Positions 25,893 to 35,173 of a stretch of DNA of 64,000 nucleotides are shown here, piece by piece. The stretch spans positions 37,840 through 101,839 of the forward strand of contig JAEZRV010000018.1 in assembly GCA_023444055.1 (NCBI GenBank). The letters run 5' to 3'. Source of the DNA: Bacillota bacterium. Lineage in GTDB: Bacteria; Bacillota; Clostridia; Acetivibrionales; DSM-1351. A program made the translations under genes and the position numbers. The notes below the pieces were generated by a model. That model saw only the letters and a list, made by a program, of their open reading frames with translations, was not told where the DNA came from and made no database searches. Numbering within the stretch: position 1 is the first letter of the stretch; every line of letters begins with the position of its first letter.

Positions 25893-26883
25893 TGTTTCTT
25901 TAATATGTGTTATTGTTTTAGCACTGGGATTTGATTTTATAAATGGCTTCCATGACACTGCAAATTCTATAGCTACTTCAGTTTCTACAAGAGTACTTTC
26001 ACCAAGGCGAGCTATATTAATGTCAGCTTCGTTAAATTTAGTTGGAGCCTTAATGAGCAGCAAGGTTGCTCAGACTATATCAAAAGGATTAGTTGATAGC
26101 TCAATGATTAAGGTACAATATGTAATTATAGCTACCTTAATTTCTGCAATTGTTTGGGATTTAATAACTTGGTATATTGCTATCCCTAGTAGCTCCTCAC
26201 ATGCTCTGATTGGAGCGCTTATTGGTGCTTCTATTGCATATTCAGGCGGATTTAGTATAGTTAAATGGAATGGTGTACTTGAAAAAGTGATAATACCGCT
26301 GTTTTCATCACCAATACTTGGATTTGCTTTTGGATTTATATTTATGAAGTTTTTATTTAAAATACTAAGTTCACGTTCACCTCAGTTTATTAATAAGTAT
26401 TTTTCGAAATTTCAAATTTTATCAGCCGCATTTATGGCTTATTCTCATGGTAAGAACGATGCACAGAAGTCAATGGGTATAATAACCTTAGCGTTGGTAG
26501 GTGCAAACCTTGTTACTCCTGAAAGTGGAGTGCCGTTCTGGGTAATGTTAGCATGTGCATTGTCTATGGCATTGGGTACTTCCATTGGTGGATGGAAGAT
26601 TATTAAAACAATGGGTGTTAATATGATAAGACTTCAGCCAATTGGCGGATTTGCAGCTGAAACCGGTGCTGCTTTAGTTATTGAAGCAATGTCTGCATTT
26701 GGTGCACCTGTTAGTACTACTCATGTTATTTCAACATCCATAATGGGTGTTGGTGCATCTAAAAGATTATCCGCTGTAAGATGGGCACTTGCAAAAAATA
26801 TTGTGTTTGCATGGGTATTTACTATTCCGGTTACAGCACTTCTTGGTGCGTTTATTACAATGATATTTAAAATTTTTATGTAG
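25885..26883 (+). CDS. pit: Inorganic phosphate transporter, PiT family, copy 1
   Basis: A membrane symporter for metal-phosphate or phosphate with protons. The PiT family repeats are visible as GFHDTANSIATSVSTRVLSP near residue 21 and HGKNDAQKSMGIITLAL near residue 190. About ten hydrophobic segments are present. 332 residues. It starts inside the end of the DUF47 gene and is closed by a strong terminator. Its near-twin lies immediately downstream. The upstream Pho-type repeat suggests induction under phosphate limitation, unusual for a Pit gene but known in some Firmicutes. Confidence 0.94.
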   Translation: MLSVSLICVIVLALGFDFINGFHDTANSIATSVSTRVLSPRRAILMSASLNLVGALMSSKVAQTISKGLVDSSMIKVQYVIIATLISAIVWDLITWYIAIPSSSSHALIGALIGASIAYSGGFSIVKWNGVLEKVIIPLFSSPILGFAFGFIFMKFLFKILSSRSPQFINKYFSKFQILSAAFMAYSHGKNDAQKSMGIITLALVGANLVTPESGVPFWVMLACALSMALGTSIGGWKIIKTMGVNMIRLQPIGGFAAETGAALVIEAMSAFGAPVSTTHVISTSIMGVGASKRLSAVRWALAKNIVFAWVFTIPVTALLGAFITMIFKIFM

Positions 26884-26926
26884 ATGTAAAATAAGTATAT
26901 TTTGGTATTGAAAATTTTTATTATGG

Positions 26927-26983
26927 AAACCCTGAGTATAATCTATATAGCTTAGCTATAAAGATTATACTCAGGGTTTTTTG
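26927..26983 (+). terminator. Long intrinsic terminator after pit copy 1
   Basis: AAACCCTGAGTATAATCT and AGATTATACTCAGGGTTT form an 18-bp perfect stem followed by a T-run. The loop itself contains the palindrome TATAGCTTAGCTATA. A diverged copy of the same structure follows pit copy 2. Confidence 0.95.
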
Positions 26984-26991
26984 ATTACATA

Positions 26992-27049
26992 ACTCAACTT
27001 TCTCAGTTAAAAATCGTAGGTGTTCAACTTATCAATGGAAAGTTGGGGT
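26992..27049 (-). repeat. Dispersed ~60-bp element, copy 2 (diverged, reverse orientation)
   Basis: ACTCAACTTTC (26992-27002) and GAAAGTTG (27038-27045) are inverted ends. The inside carries GTAGGTGTTCAACTTATCAA, which recurs with one inserted base at 55703-55720. Read on the minus strand it aligns loosely with the elements at 20676 and 56044. Confidence 0.5.
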
Positions 27050-27169
27050 AATTTAATTTGTAATTCCATGTATGTAAAAAAATTACATATTCGCGCAACT
27101 TAGTAAAATAGACTATTACAGGTTATTTTGTCGATATAAGTATTTTAAAAAGTTATACAACTTTTTTAT

Positions 27170-27186
27170 TGTTAATTCTATGTTAA
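27170..27186 (-). promoter_or_regulatory. Pho-box-like direct repeat upstream of pit operon 2
   Basis: TGTTAA (27170-27175), five bases, TGTTAA (27181-27186). The hexamers are preserved relative to operon 1 although the spacer sequence differs (TTCTA against TTTTG), which argues for selection on the hexamers. Confidence 0.72.
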
Positions 27187-27191
27187 GTTTG

Positions 27192-27220
27192 TTGTAAAAT
27201 AATTAACATTGCTTTATGAT
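27192..27220 (+). promoter_or_regulatory. Promoter of pit operon 2
   Basis: TTGTAA (27192-27197), 17-base spacer, TATGAT (27215-27220), the same hexamers and spacing as in operon 1. Confidence 0.6.
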
Positions 27221-27264
27221 GAGTGAGTAAATTGTTCTATATTATAGAAAGAAGGTATTGTTTA

Positions 27265-27888
27265 ATGTTTAGACCAACATCAAAAGAAGAGCGTTTTTTT
27301 GATTATTTTATCGAAACAAGTGAGATTATTTGCAAAGCAGCTAGTTTATTGGATGACTTAACCAACAATTATGTCAATGTCAATGAAAAAATTAAAAGTA
27401 TTGAAGATGCAGAGCATGCTTGTGACACAATTGTTCACAAAATTTTAAATGAATTAAACAAATCATTTATTACACCTATTGACAGAGAAGATATTTACTT
27501 AATTGCAAGAGAGCTTGATAATATTACAGATGATATTGAAGCAGTAGCTCAGAGATTCAGTATGTTTAATGTAAAGGAAGTTAGGCCTGAGGCAATTGTT
27601 CTATCTAAATTGATAGTAAATGCAACAAAAGAGCTTAAAAATGTAATAATTGAAATGAAAAACATGAAGAAGAGTAAAACTCTTGAAGAAAAGATAATAG
27701 AAGTAAATAATATTGAAGACGAAGCAGATTCTGCATTCAGAGATGCAATGACAAACTTATTTTTAACTGAGCAGAATGCAATTGAAGTAATAAAATGGAA
27801 GGAAATAATTGACTTCTTTGAAAACACCATTGATGCTTGCGAAGATGTAGCAAATATAATTGAAGGGGTTGTTATGAAGCATGCCTAG
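27265..27888 (+). CDS. DUF47/PhoU-like Pit accessory protein, copy 2
   Basis: Tandem duplicate of the gene at 25269-25892, about 95 percent identical by eye. The first 90 residues differ at one place, and most changes cluster around residues 130-150 (KSKTLEEKIIEVNN against KSKNLNDKIIQVNN). ATG 27265 follows AAGAAGG by about nine bases, exactly as in copy 1; the longer frame from 27223 covers the leader and is not needed. Stop and pit start overlap by eight bases. It presumably gates or stabilises its linked transporter. Confidence 0.92.
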   Translation: MFRPTSKEERFFDYFIETSEIICKAASLLDDLTNNYVNVNEKIKSIEDAEHACDTIVHKILNELNKSFITPIDREDIYLIARELDNITDDIEAVAQRFSMFNVKEVRPEAIVLSKLIVNATKELKNVIIEMKNMKKSKTLEEKIIEVNNIEDEADSAFRDAMTNLFLTEQNAIEVIKWKEIIDFFENTIDACEDVANIIEGVVMKHA

Positions 27889-28879
27889 TCTTTCTTTAAT
27901 AGTTGTAATTCTATTAGCTTTAGGGTTCGGCTTGATAAATGGCTTCCACGACACTGCAAATTCTATAGCTACATCTGTTTCTACAAGAGTATTATCACCA
28001 AGGAATGCTATATTAATGTCAGTTTCGTTAAATTTAATTGGTGCATTAATAAGCAGTAAGGTGGCTGAGACTATAGCAGAAGGATTGGTTGATAGTAAAA
28101 TGATAACCGTCCAATATGTTGTAATAGCTACATTAATTGCAGCAATTGCATGGGATTTAATAACTTGGTATATTGCTATACCAAGTAGTTCATCACATGC
28201 ATTAATAGGAGCACTTATTGGCTCTTCAATTGCTTATTCAGGTGGGTTGAGTATAGTAAAATGGGAAGGTGTACTTAATAAAGTAGTAATACCACTGTTT
28301 TCTTCACCTGTAATTGGGTTTGGTATGGGTTTTCTATTTATGACTCTTTTGTACAAGTTACTTAAGCCATATTCACAACAATTTGTAAATAGATGGTTTT
28401 CAAAATTCCAGATTGTTTCAGCAGCTTTTATGGCTTTCTCTCATGGAAAAAATGATGCACAAATTTCAATGGGTATTATTACATTAGCCTTAGTTGGAGC
28501 AAAATATGTAGATCATGGTAGTGGAGTTCCTTTATGGGTTGTTATAGCATGTGCACTTTCTATGGCATTAGGAACATCTGTTGGAGGATGGAAGATCATT
28601 AAAACAATGGGTGTTAATATGATAAGACTTCAACCTATCGGTGGATTTGCAGCAGAAACTGGTGCGGCTATAGTTATTCAAGCTATGTCTGCAATTGGTG
28701 CACCTGTTAGTACTACTCAAGTTATTTCTACATCTATAATGGGTGTTGGAGCATCAAAAAGATTTTCAGCTGTTAGGTGGGCACTGGCAAGAAATATTGT
28801 ATTTGCGTGGGTATTTACTATTCCAGTTACAGCACTTTTGGGTGCATTCGTTACTACACTCTTTAAAATGTTTATGTGA
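27881..28879 (+). CDS. pit: Inorganic phosphate transporter, PiT family, copy 2
   Basis: Paralog of the transporter at 25885-26883, roughly 82 percent identical by eye (about 60 differences in 332). Both PiT motifs are intact (GFHDTANSIATSVSTRVLSP and HGKNDAQISMGIITLAL). Differences concentrate in the central cytoplasmic loop around residues 145-175 and after residue 200 (AKYVDHGSG against ANLVTPESG). A conserved STTHVIS becomes STTQVIS. The divergence exceeds that of the partner DUF47 pair, so the two transporters may differ in affinity or metal preference while sharing an almost unchanged regulator. Confidence 0.94.
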   Translation: MPSLSLIVVILLALGFGLINGFHDTANSIATSVSTRVLSPRNAILMSVSLNLIGALISSKVAETIAEGLVDSKMITVQYVVIATLIAAIAWDLITWYIAIPSSSSHALIGALIGSSIAYSGGLSIVKWEGVLNKVVIPLFSSPVIGFGMGFLFMTLLYKLLKPYSQQFVNRWFSKFQIVSAAFMAFSHGKNDAQISMGIITLALVGAKYVDHGSGVPLWVVIACALSMALGTSVGGWKIIKTMGVNMIRLQPIGGFAAETGAAIVIQAMSAIGAPVSTTQVISTSIMGVGASKRFSAVRWALARNIVFAWVFTIPVTALLGAFVTTLFKMFM

Positions 28880-28965
28880 TGCAAATGATGTTTTTGGTAA
28901 TAGTATAGCTATTTGTGAAGTTTAATTTTTAATATTATGGAGTTTATCTACTGAGGATTTATAGA

Positions 28966-29020
28966 AAATCTGGATTATTTTTGTATAGCATAGCTATATA
29001 GATTATAGCCCGGATTTTTG
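28966..29020 (+). terminator. Degenerate terminator after pit copy 2
   Basis: AAAATCTGG and CCCGGATTTTT are the outer arms, and the inner palindrome TATAGCATAGCTATA matches the loop of the terminator after pit copy 1. The stem is less perfect, consistent with decay after duplication. Confidence 0.6.
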
Positions 29021-29068
29021 TATTTAAATTAATTAATAATTCAATAATTATTTGGCAATAAAATATTT

Positions 29069-29103
29069 GTGTGCCAATAGATTTTTATGTTGGAGAGTTG
29101 GGC
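29069..29103 (+). repeat. Dispersed element, partial copy 3
   Basis: GTGTGCCAATAGATTTTTAT followed by GTTGGAGAGTTGGG resembles the 3' half of the element at 56044-56106 (CACACCAATAGATTTTTTAT, then GTGCGAAGTTTAAGT). Only this half is recognisable. Confidence 0.45.
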
Positions 29104-29150
29104 TTATAAGTATAAAACGATAGAAATTGAGCTAAATTGATAAAAACAGG

Positions 29151-29180
29151 TTAGACCTAAGTATTATCTTATGTTATACT
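29151..29180 (+). promoter_or_regulatory. Possible promoter of the clpE-like gene
   Basis: TTAGAC (29151-29156), 18-base spacer, TATACT (29175-29180). This would give a leader of about 200 bases. Confidence 0.4.
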
Positions 29181-29387
29181 ATTAAACAATTAATAATATT
29201 TATAAAGTGTAATAACATTTTATTTATTGTTGCTATTGGAAATAATATATTATATATATGAAGGTTACGTATTTCTTCGAAATAGAGGTTATACACAAAA
29301 ATAGGATTATTACTATGTTCTATTCATATAGAGATTTACTAAACTAGTTTTATTATTTTTATACCCAAAGAGGGATGGGAGGTTAGT

Positions 29388-31742
29388 ATGATAAAGTGTT
29401 CAGTTTGTCATAAAAATATAGCAGTAGTTTTTGTAACAAAACTTGTGGATGGTAAACAAATTCAGGAAGGGCTTTGTGTAAGCTGTGCAAGAAAGCAAAA
29501 CCTCCAGCCAATAGACCAGTTACTTTCTCAAACAGGTATGACGGAGGATGAACTTGACAATATAAGCAAACAGGTTGGAGATATGCTAGAGGGTATGGAT
29601 GGTTCTGAAATGATGGAAACACTACAAGAAGAATCAGGAAATATTAATGAGTCTAATACGTTTTTTGGAATGTTAAATAAAGCATTCCCTAAAATTAACA
29701 ATATTGAAAATAACAATTCAGATAGTGAAGTTTCATCGTCTAATGGTCAGGCTTCAAATAGTGAAGAAGATAAAGATAATAAAAATTCTTCAAAAACAAA
29801 AGTCCAGGATAAAAAAGTCAATAAAAAGAAAAAGTATCTTGATATGTACGGAACTAACCTAATTGATAAAGCCAAAAATGGTGCAATTGATAGGGTAGTT
29901 GGGAGAAACAATGAGATTGATAGAGTAGTACAAATATTAAATAGAAGAACAAAAAATAATCCTGTACTTATTGGTGAGCCTGGTGTTGGAAAAACCGCTA
30001 TAGCTGAAGGCTTAGCAGTGAGAATCGCGCAAAAAGAAGTTCCTATAAAGCTTTATGATGCCGAGGTATATTTGCTTGACATGACAAGTGTAGTTGCTGG
30101 TACACAGTTTAGAGGACAATTTGAGAGCAGAATGAAGGGGATAATTGATGAGGCTAAATCTTTTGGAAATATTATTCTTGTTATAGACGAACTTCACAAT
30201 ATAATGGGTGCTGGAGAAGCAGAAGGTGCTATGAATGCTGCTAATATACTGAAACCTGCTTTGTCTAGGGGAGAAATTCAAGTTGTTGGTGCAACTACAC
30301 TAAATGAGTATAGAAAAAACATTGAGAAGGACTCGGCATTAGAAAGAAGATTCCAACCGATTATTGTTGATGAACCATCAATTGACGAATCTGTAGAGAT
30401 TCTTATGGGGATTAAGCACTATTATGAAGAGTATCACCGAGTAAAGATAAGTGAAGACGTAGTAAGAGCTGCTGTTAATTATTCAGAGAGATATATAACT
30501 GACAGATTTTTACCTGATAAGGCAATAGATGTAATAGATGAAGCAGGCTCAAGAGCTAATTTAAGAAATGTAAAGCTAGCTGAATTACAGACGTACAAGG
30601 ATGAACTGCTTAAGGTTCAAGAGGCCAAGGATAATGCTGTATCTGCTGATTCTATTGAGGATTATCAAAAAGCAGCTGATTTAAAAGTCTATGAATGTAA
30701 GTTGATTGGAATGATAAAAGATATTGAAGACACAAATAATGATGTTTCTTTAACTACTGAAGATGTTGCCAGTGTAATAGAGGCATGGACAAAAATACCA
30801 ATTCAACAACTCAGCGAAGAGGAATCAGAAAAACTAATAAATCTTGAATCTAGAATACACAAGCGTGTTATAGGACAAAACAAAGCAGTAGAAGGCGTTG
30901 CTAAAGCTATACGTAGAAGCAGGTCAGGATTCAAGAAAAAGAAAAAGCCAGCGTCTTTTATATTTGTTGGGCCTACAGGTGTAGGTAAAACTGAACTAGT
31001 CAGAGCTTTGGCAATCGAATTGTTCGCTAGCGAAGAATCATTAATAAGGCTTGATATGTCAGAATACATGGAGAAGCACACTGTTTCCAAATTGATAGGT
31101 TCTCCTCCTGGATATGTTGGATATGATGATGCTGGGCAATTAACCGAGAAGGTTAGAAGAAAGCCTTACTCTGTTATTTTGATGGATGAAATAGAAAAGG
31201 CTCATCCAGATGTGTTTAATATGTTGCTTCAAATACTTGAAGATGGAAGATTGACAGACAGCCACGGCAGAACTGTTAGCTTTGAAAATACAATTATTAT
31301 TATGACTTCAAATGCAGGAACTAATCTGAAATCGAGTGGCATAGGTTTTTCAAACAATTCGTATACTGCTTTAGAAAGCAGAGTAAAGGATGTAATTAAA
31401 GAAACATTTAGACCAGAGTTTCTAAATAGAATTGATGAGATAATAGTATTTACTGAGCTTGGTAAAGAAGAACTTAAAAAGATTATAGATTTGATGTTAG
31501 AAGAGGTTTACGAAGAAGCAAATGGAAAAAATATAAAGGTAAATATTTCTGATAAAGTCAAGGAATTTATTCTTGAAAAGGGTTACGATGTCAAATTTGG
31601 TGCTAGACCATTAAGACGTGCAATTCAAAGCTATATTGAAGATATGCTTTCAGAGGAATATTTAAAAGGCACCATCAAGAGTGGCTCTTTAGTTGGTATT
31701 GACATGGATGAAAATAATGAAGTAAAGCTATCAATTATCTAA
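29388..31742 (+). CDS. clpE: ClpE-like AAA+ unfoldase (Clp ATPase subunit)
   Basis: A class I Hsp100 ATPase that unfolds proteins for degradation by ClpP or for disaggregation. The N-terminus has a four-Cys zinc finger, CSVCHKN...CVSCARK, the hallmark of ClpE, instead of the usual Clp-N repeat. An acidic Ser/Lys-rich linker (about 100-150) follows. Next come AAA1 with GEPGVGKTA and VIDELHN, a short middle region, and AAA2 with GPTGVGKTE and LMDEIEKAHPDVFN. 784 residues. GGGAGG precedes ATG 29388. It is monocistronic. No CtsR operator is evident, so its stress control is unclear. Confidence 0.9.
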   Translation: MIKCSVCHKNIAVVFVTKLVDGKQIQEGLCVSCARKQNLQPIDQLLSQTGMTEDELDNISKQVGDMLEGMDGSEMMETLQEESGNINESNTFFGMLNKAFPKINNIENNNSDSEVSSSNGQASNSEEDKDNKNSSKTKVQDKKVNKKKKYLDMYGTNLIDKAKNGAIDRVVGRNNEIDRVVQILNRRTKNNPVLIGEPGVGKTAIAEGLAVRIAQKEVPIKLYDAEVYLLDMTSVVAGTQFRGQFESRMKGIIDEAKSFGNIILVIDELHNIMGAGEAEGAMNAANILKPALSRGEIQVVGATTLNEYRKNIEKDSALERRFQPIIVDEPSIDESVEILMGIKHYYEEYHRVKISEDVVRAAVNYSERYITDRFLPDKAIDVIDEAGSRANLRNVKLAELQTYKDELLKVQEAKDNAVSADSIEDYQKAADLKVYECKLIGMIKDIEDTNNDVSLTTEDVASVIEAWTKIPIQQLSEEESEKLINLESRIHKRVIGQNKAVEGVAKAIRRSRSGFKKKKKPASFIFVGPTGVGKTELVRALAIELFASEESLIRLDMSEYMEKHTVSKLIGSPPGYVGYDDAGQLTEKVRRKPYSVILMDEIEKAHPDVFNMLLQILEDGRLTDSHGRTVSFENTIIIMTSNAGTNLKSSGIGFSNNSYTALESRVKDVIKETFRPEFLNRIDEIIVFTELGKEELKKIIDLMLEEVYEEANGKNIKVNISDKVKEFILEKGYDVKFGARPLRRAIQSYIEDMLSEEYLKGTIKSGSLVGIDMDENNEVKLSII

Positions 31743-31767
31743 TTAATATTATATACAAAATCAATTG

Positions 31768-31802
31768 CAAGCTATAATAGAATTTGATTTTATTATAGCT
31801 TG
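31768..31802 (+). terminator. Probable terminator after clpE-like gene
   Basis: CAAGCTATAATA (31768-31779) pairs with TATTATAGCTTG (31791-31802), 12 bp with an 11-base loop. The T-run that follows is short (TTTCTG), so efficiency is uncertain. Confidence 0.65.
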
Positions 31803-32003
31803 TTTCTGAGTAAAACATTAATGATAATTATTGGTGTTTAGCCAAAAATTATTTGTTGTAGATTCTGCAGTAAATGACTATAATAGAAATTGAAATAACT
31901 CATCTCTAGTTAATCTTCGATATGATCAATTAGATAGTATTAAAGATAATATTGTGTTGCTTTCATTACAGACTACAAATTTTGGATTTTTGATTGGGGT
32001 TAA

Positions 32004-33311
32004 ATGATGAAGTGTTTTAATAAGCTATTAACTATAATTTCTATTACATTGGTAAATATTATAATTGTTTCATGTTCAAGTAATTCTCAAAACACAGAAG
32101 TTATTAATAAAAATAATACACCGCATAAGGTAGAGACAATTAAATTAATGACTAGCTGGGGTGGTGTAGACAGTAAAACAGGAGTATTGAAAGAGATTAT
32201 TGCTAATTTTGAAGATGAAAATCCAAATATTAAAATATTAAACCAATCAATATTCGGGGATGATTACTTACCTACTCTTAAAAAGGAAATTGCATCAGGA
32301 AATGAGCCTGATGTTTTTGGCTTATGGCCTGGAACTGACATAAAATATCTTATTGAGGCTGACAAAATTGCAGATATTACAGATACATTAAAGGAAGATC
32401 GGGCATGGATGGATAGCTTTAATCCATCAAGCTTTAGCTCAACAACTTTTAATAACCGTATATATGGGATTCCATTAGAGATAGTATTTGAGGGGCTTTT
32501 TATAAATAAGGATTTATTTGATAAATATGGAGTAAAAGAACCTGCAAATTATAAAGAGCTAAAGGATGCTGTTACTATCTTCAAAAAAAATAAAATTATA
32601 CCTATCGCATACAATTCTACTGCAGAGGGTTCATACTTATATCAGAATATGATTGCAAGCATAGGTGGTTCTGAAGGTGTTGAAAAATATATAGTTAATG
32701 GTAAAATTAATAAGTGCTATATTGATGCTATGAAATATATGAAAGAACTAAATGACATGGGAGCATTTTCAGAAGATTCTAATATGATTTATAGCGATGA
32801 GAGAAATGAATTGTTTATTTCAAAGCAGGCAGCGATGACAGTACAGGGCTCATGGTTTGTAACATATTTTGGTAAAGATGATGAAAGTGTTAAAATGATA
32901 CCTTTTCCTTCTATGACTGATGATGATTCAAAGATGTTGACAGGTTTAGGAGCAGGAACTTTTTACATATGTAAATCTGCTTGGGATTCCTTCAATAAGA
33001 AAGATAACTGTATTAATTTTTTGAAGTTTTTAACTTCTAAGGAAACCGCCACATTTTTATATAAGAAGACTGGCTTAATTAATAGTTTGAACATGGATAT
33101 GGGTTTTTTACCGGCTTATAGTAAATTAGCTAAGCAAAGTGCAAATGTTTATAAAATGACTCAAGCGAAAAATAAAACGCCAATACCAGACCTCGTTATT
33201 GAAAGATCTGTATGGGAGGATATAGTTATCAAGAATTTCCCGAAATTTTTATTAGGAAAAACAACTGCTGAGGAGATTTGGAATCAAGCTATAGAAAAAA
33301 TAAATAATTAA
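32004..33311 (+). CDS. Sugar-binding lipoprotein, CUT1 family, probable sensory component (CuaD-like)
   Basis: An extracellular solute-binding protein anchored by a lipid. The signal peptide ends in a lipobox-like IIIVSC near residue 24, followed by a Ser/Asn-rich tether. The mature part has the family 1 SBP pattern (TSWGGVDSKTG, NEPDVFGLWPG, YGIPLEIVFEGLFINKDLFDKYG). It sits 14 bases ahead of a YesM-type kinase rather than with the permeases. By analogy with the cua cluster of Ruminiclostridium cellulolyticum it probably presents cellodextrin to the kinase rather than feeding transport. ATG 32004 follows TTGGGGTT; a second ATG is adjacent. Confidence 0.85.
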   Translation: MMKCFNKLLTIISITLVNIIIVSCSSNSQNTEVINKNNTPHKVETIKLMTSWGGVDSKTGVLKEIIANFEDENPNIKILNQSIFGDDYLPTLKKEIASGNEPDVFGLWPGTDIKYLIEADKIADITDTLKEDRAWMDSFNPSSFSSTTFNNRIYGIPLEIVFEGLFINKDLFDKYGVKEPANYKELKDAVTIFKKNKIIPIAYNSTAEGSYLYQNMIASIGGSEGVEKYIVNGKINKCYIDAMKYMKELNDMGAFSEDSNMIYSDERNELFISKQAAMTVQGSWFVTYFGKDDESVKMIPFPSMTDDDSKMLTGLGAGTFYICKSAWDSFNKKDNCINFLKFLTSKETATFLYKKTGLINSLNMDMGFLPAYSKLAKQSANVYKMTQAKNKTPIPDLVIERSVWEDIVIKNFPKFLLGKTTAEEIWNQAIEKINN

Positions 33312-33325
33312 TATTTGGGGTAAAT

Positions 33326-35173
33326 ATGATAAATAAAGTCACATCAAGCATATATTGGGAAATGATGAGGTTAATTAGATTTTATAAAAATATTTCTATA
33401 AAGAAAAAATTGTTATTAGTGCTATACATACAAATACTTATACCAGTAATTTTTATAGGAATATTCAGTTATAAAAGCTCTGAAAATATAATAGTTGAAA
33501 AATCTATATCTTATTCAAATGATTTGTTGAGTCTTGCAGAATTAAGATTGCAGGATACAATAAGTAACTTGTCCGATATATCTAAAGATGTAGGTAATGA
33601 TGAGGAAATTTATTCAGCTTTACTTTATGATGATAGTAATAATATCAATAAAACAGGAGATTATGAAGCTATAAGAAAAATTACTAACTCATTACAAAAG
33701 ACAGTTTCCGCACGAAGAGATGAAATAATGGGTATGTGTATTGTGACAAATGCAAAAAGACTTTATGTATTTGACAGAAGCCGTGCAGAATCTGATATTA
33801 AATCAGCAGTTTTTCAAAATTATTTAGAAATGCAACAGATGGCAAGAGCAGCAAATCTTGATACAGTTTGGTTCTTTGATGCTAATGAGAATGCATATTT
33901 GATAAAAATTATTTGTAACAAGGATAACTTCAAAGAAATTGCGCTATCGGTGATACAGATTGATAAGACGTGCTTTAGAAATGCTTTAGGAGGTTCAGAA
34001 TCTGCACTGATGAAGAACCTAACTGTTATCTCTCCTAATAACAGTATTATATTTTGTAGTAATAATACTGAATTTGCAAAATATAGGGAAACAATTTTAG
34101 AGACAGCTAATGGTGTTGATAAGAAGGATAGAATTTTTATTTCTTCAAAAACTTTAAATGAGTTGAGATGGACAATACTGACGTACATACCGTTTAAACA
34201 ATTATATACAGACGTTAATGTATTAAGGAATCGTATTGTACTGATAAGCTTAATTGCTATTCTGCTGTTATCGGTTGTTAGCTTTTTTGTGTCCTTCGAT
34301 ATGATTAAACCGATAAATCAGTTAGTGAAAGCTATGAAGGGAATGAATATTGATAAAATTTCTAATAGTTATATAGAAATTGACAGAAATGATGAATTGG
34401 GCTTTTTGCAAAAAACTTTTAACACTATGGCTAAAGAGATGGATCATTTGGTTAATTGGATTTACAGGGAGCAGATTACCAGTAAAGAAGCTGAAATTAA
34501 AGCATTGCAGTCTCAAATAAATCCTCACTTCCTTTTTAATACATTAGAGTCAATTAACTGGATGGCTCAGTTAAATAATGTACCAGAGATAAGCGAAACA
34601 GTATCTGACTTATCAACGCTATTAGATATAAGTATTGGTAGGGATGATAGGCTAATTACTATTGAAGAAGAATTTGTTTATATAGATAAATATATTTCAT
34701 TATTAAAAAGAAGATTTGAAGATAAGATTACATTAAACAAAGAAGTTGACCCACAAGTTCTGTATGTTAAAATTCCAAGGTTGATTATTCAGCCGTTAAT
34801 TGAAAATGCAGTTTATCATGGTGTTGAAAATAATAGAGGGAAAGGTATTATATCACTTGTTGCAAATATCAAGGATGATTTAATAACGATTGAGGTAATA
34901 GACAATGGGAATGGAATTTCATCTGAGGAGCTTATAAAACTAAATAATGGGTTAAGTATGGATAACAATACCTATTTTAAAACTACAAGTAATAAAAAAG
35001 ATAAAAGTATTGGTATTGAAAATGTTAATAGACGAATTAAGCTTTATTACGGAGAAAAATATGGATTAAAGTTAGAAAGTAAAGTTGATATTTATACAAA
35101 AGTAACTGTAACTTTACCAAGCAAGATTTACAATACCAAGGAGGGCTATTATGTACAAGGTTCTAATAATTGA
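33326..35173 (+). CDS. YesM-type sensor histidine kinase (CuaS-like)
   Basis: A membrane kinase that likely reads carbohydrate status outside the cell. TM1 lies around residues 27-48 and TM2 around 298-320, enclosing a large extracellular sensor. It is followed by HAMP, then the HisKA-7TM-like box LQSQINPHFLFNTLESINWM with the phospho-His, and an HATPase domain (IENAVYHGVENN, DNGNGIS). 615 residues. ATG 33326 with TTGGGG upstream. Its 3' end overlaps the response-regulator gene by 23 bases, showing tight coupling. It phosphorylates that partner. Confidence 0.93.
   Translation: MINKVTSSIYWEMMRLIRFYKNISIKKKLLLVLYIQILIPVIFIGIFSYKSSENIIVEKSISYSNDLLSLAELRLQDTISNLSDISKDVGNDEEIYSALLYDDSNNINKTGDYEAIRKITNSLQKTVSARRDEIMGMCIVTNAKRLYVFDRSRAESDIKSAVFQNYLEMQQMARAANLDTVWFFDANENAYLIKIICNKDNFKEIALSVIQIDKTCFRNALGGSESALMKNLTVISPNNSIIFCSNNTEFAKYRETILETANGVDKKDRIFISSKTLNELRWTILTYIPFKQLYTDVNVLRNRIVLISLIAILLLSVVSFFVSFDMIKPINQLVKAMKGMNIDKISNSYIEIDRNDELGFLQKTFNTMAKEMDHLVNWIYREQITSKEAEIKALQSQINPHFLFNTLESINWMAQLNNVPEISETVSDLSTLLDISIGRDDRLITIEEEFVYIDKYISLLKRRFEDKITLNKEVDPQVLYVKIPRLIIQPLIENAVYHGVENNRGKGIISLVANIKDDLITIEVIDNGNGISSEELIKLNNGLSMDNNTYFKTTSNKKDKSIGIENVNRRIKLYYGEKYGLKLESKVDIYTKVTVTLPSKIYNTKEGYYVQGSNN

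Larger units (their letters stand above)
28880..29387. other. Intergenic region between pit copy 2 and clpE-like gene
   Basis: 508 bases hold the degenerate terminator, a partial copy of the dispersed element near 29069, and a possible promoter at 29151-29180. I looked for CtsR heptads and CIRCE inverted repeats before the Clp gene and saw none. Confidence 0.6.

Noticed and set aside
28880..29387. CtsR or CIRCE heat-shock operator before the Clp gene
   Set aside because: I looked for GGTCAAA-type heptads and the long inverted repeat of HrcA and saw neither.
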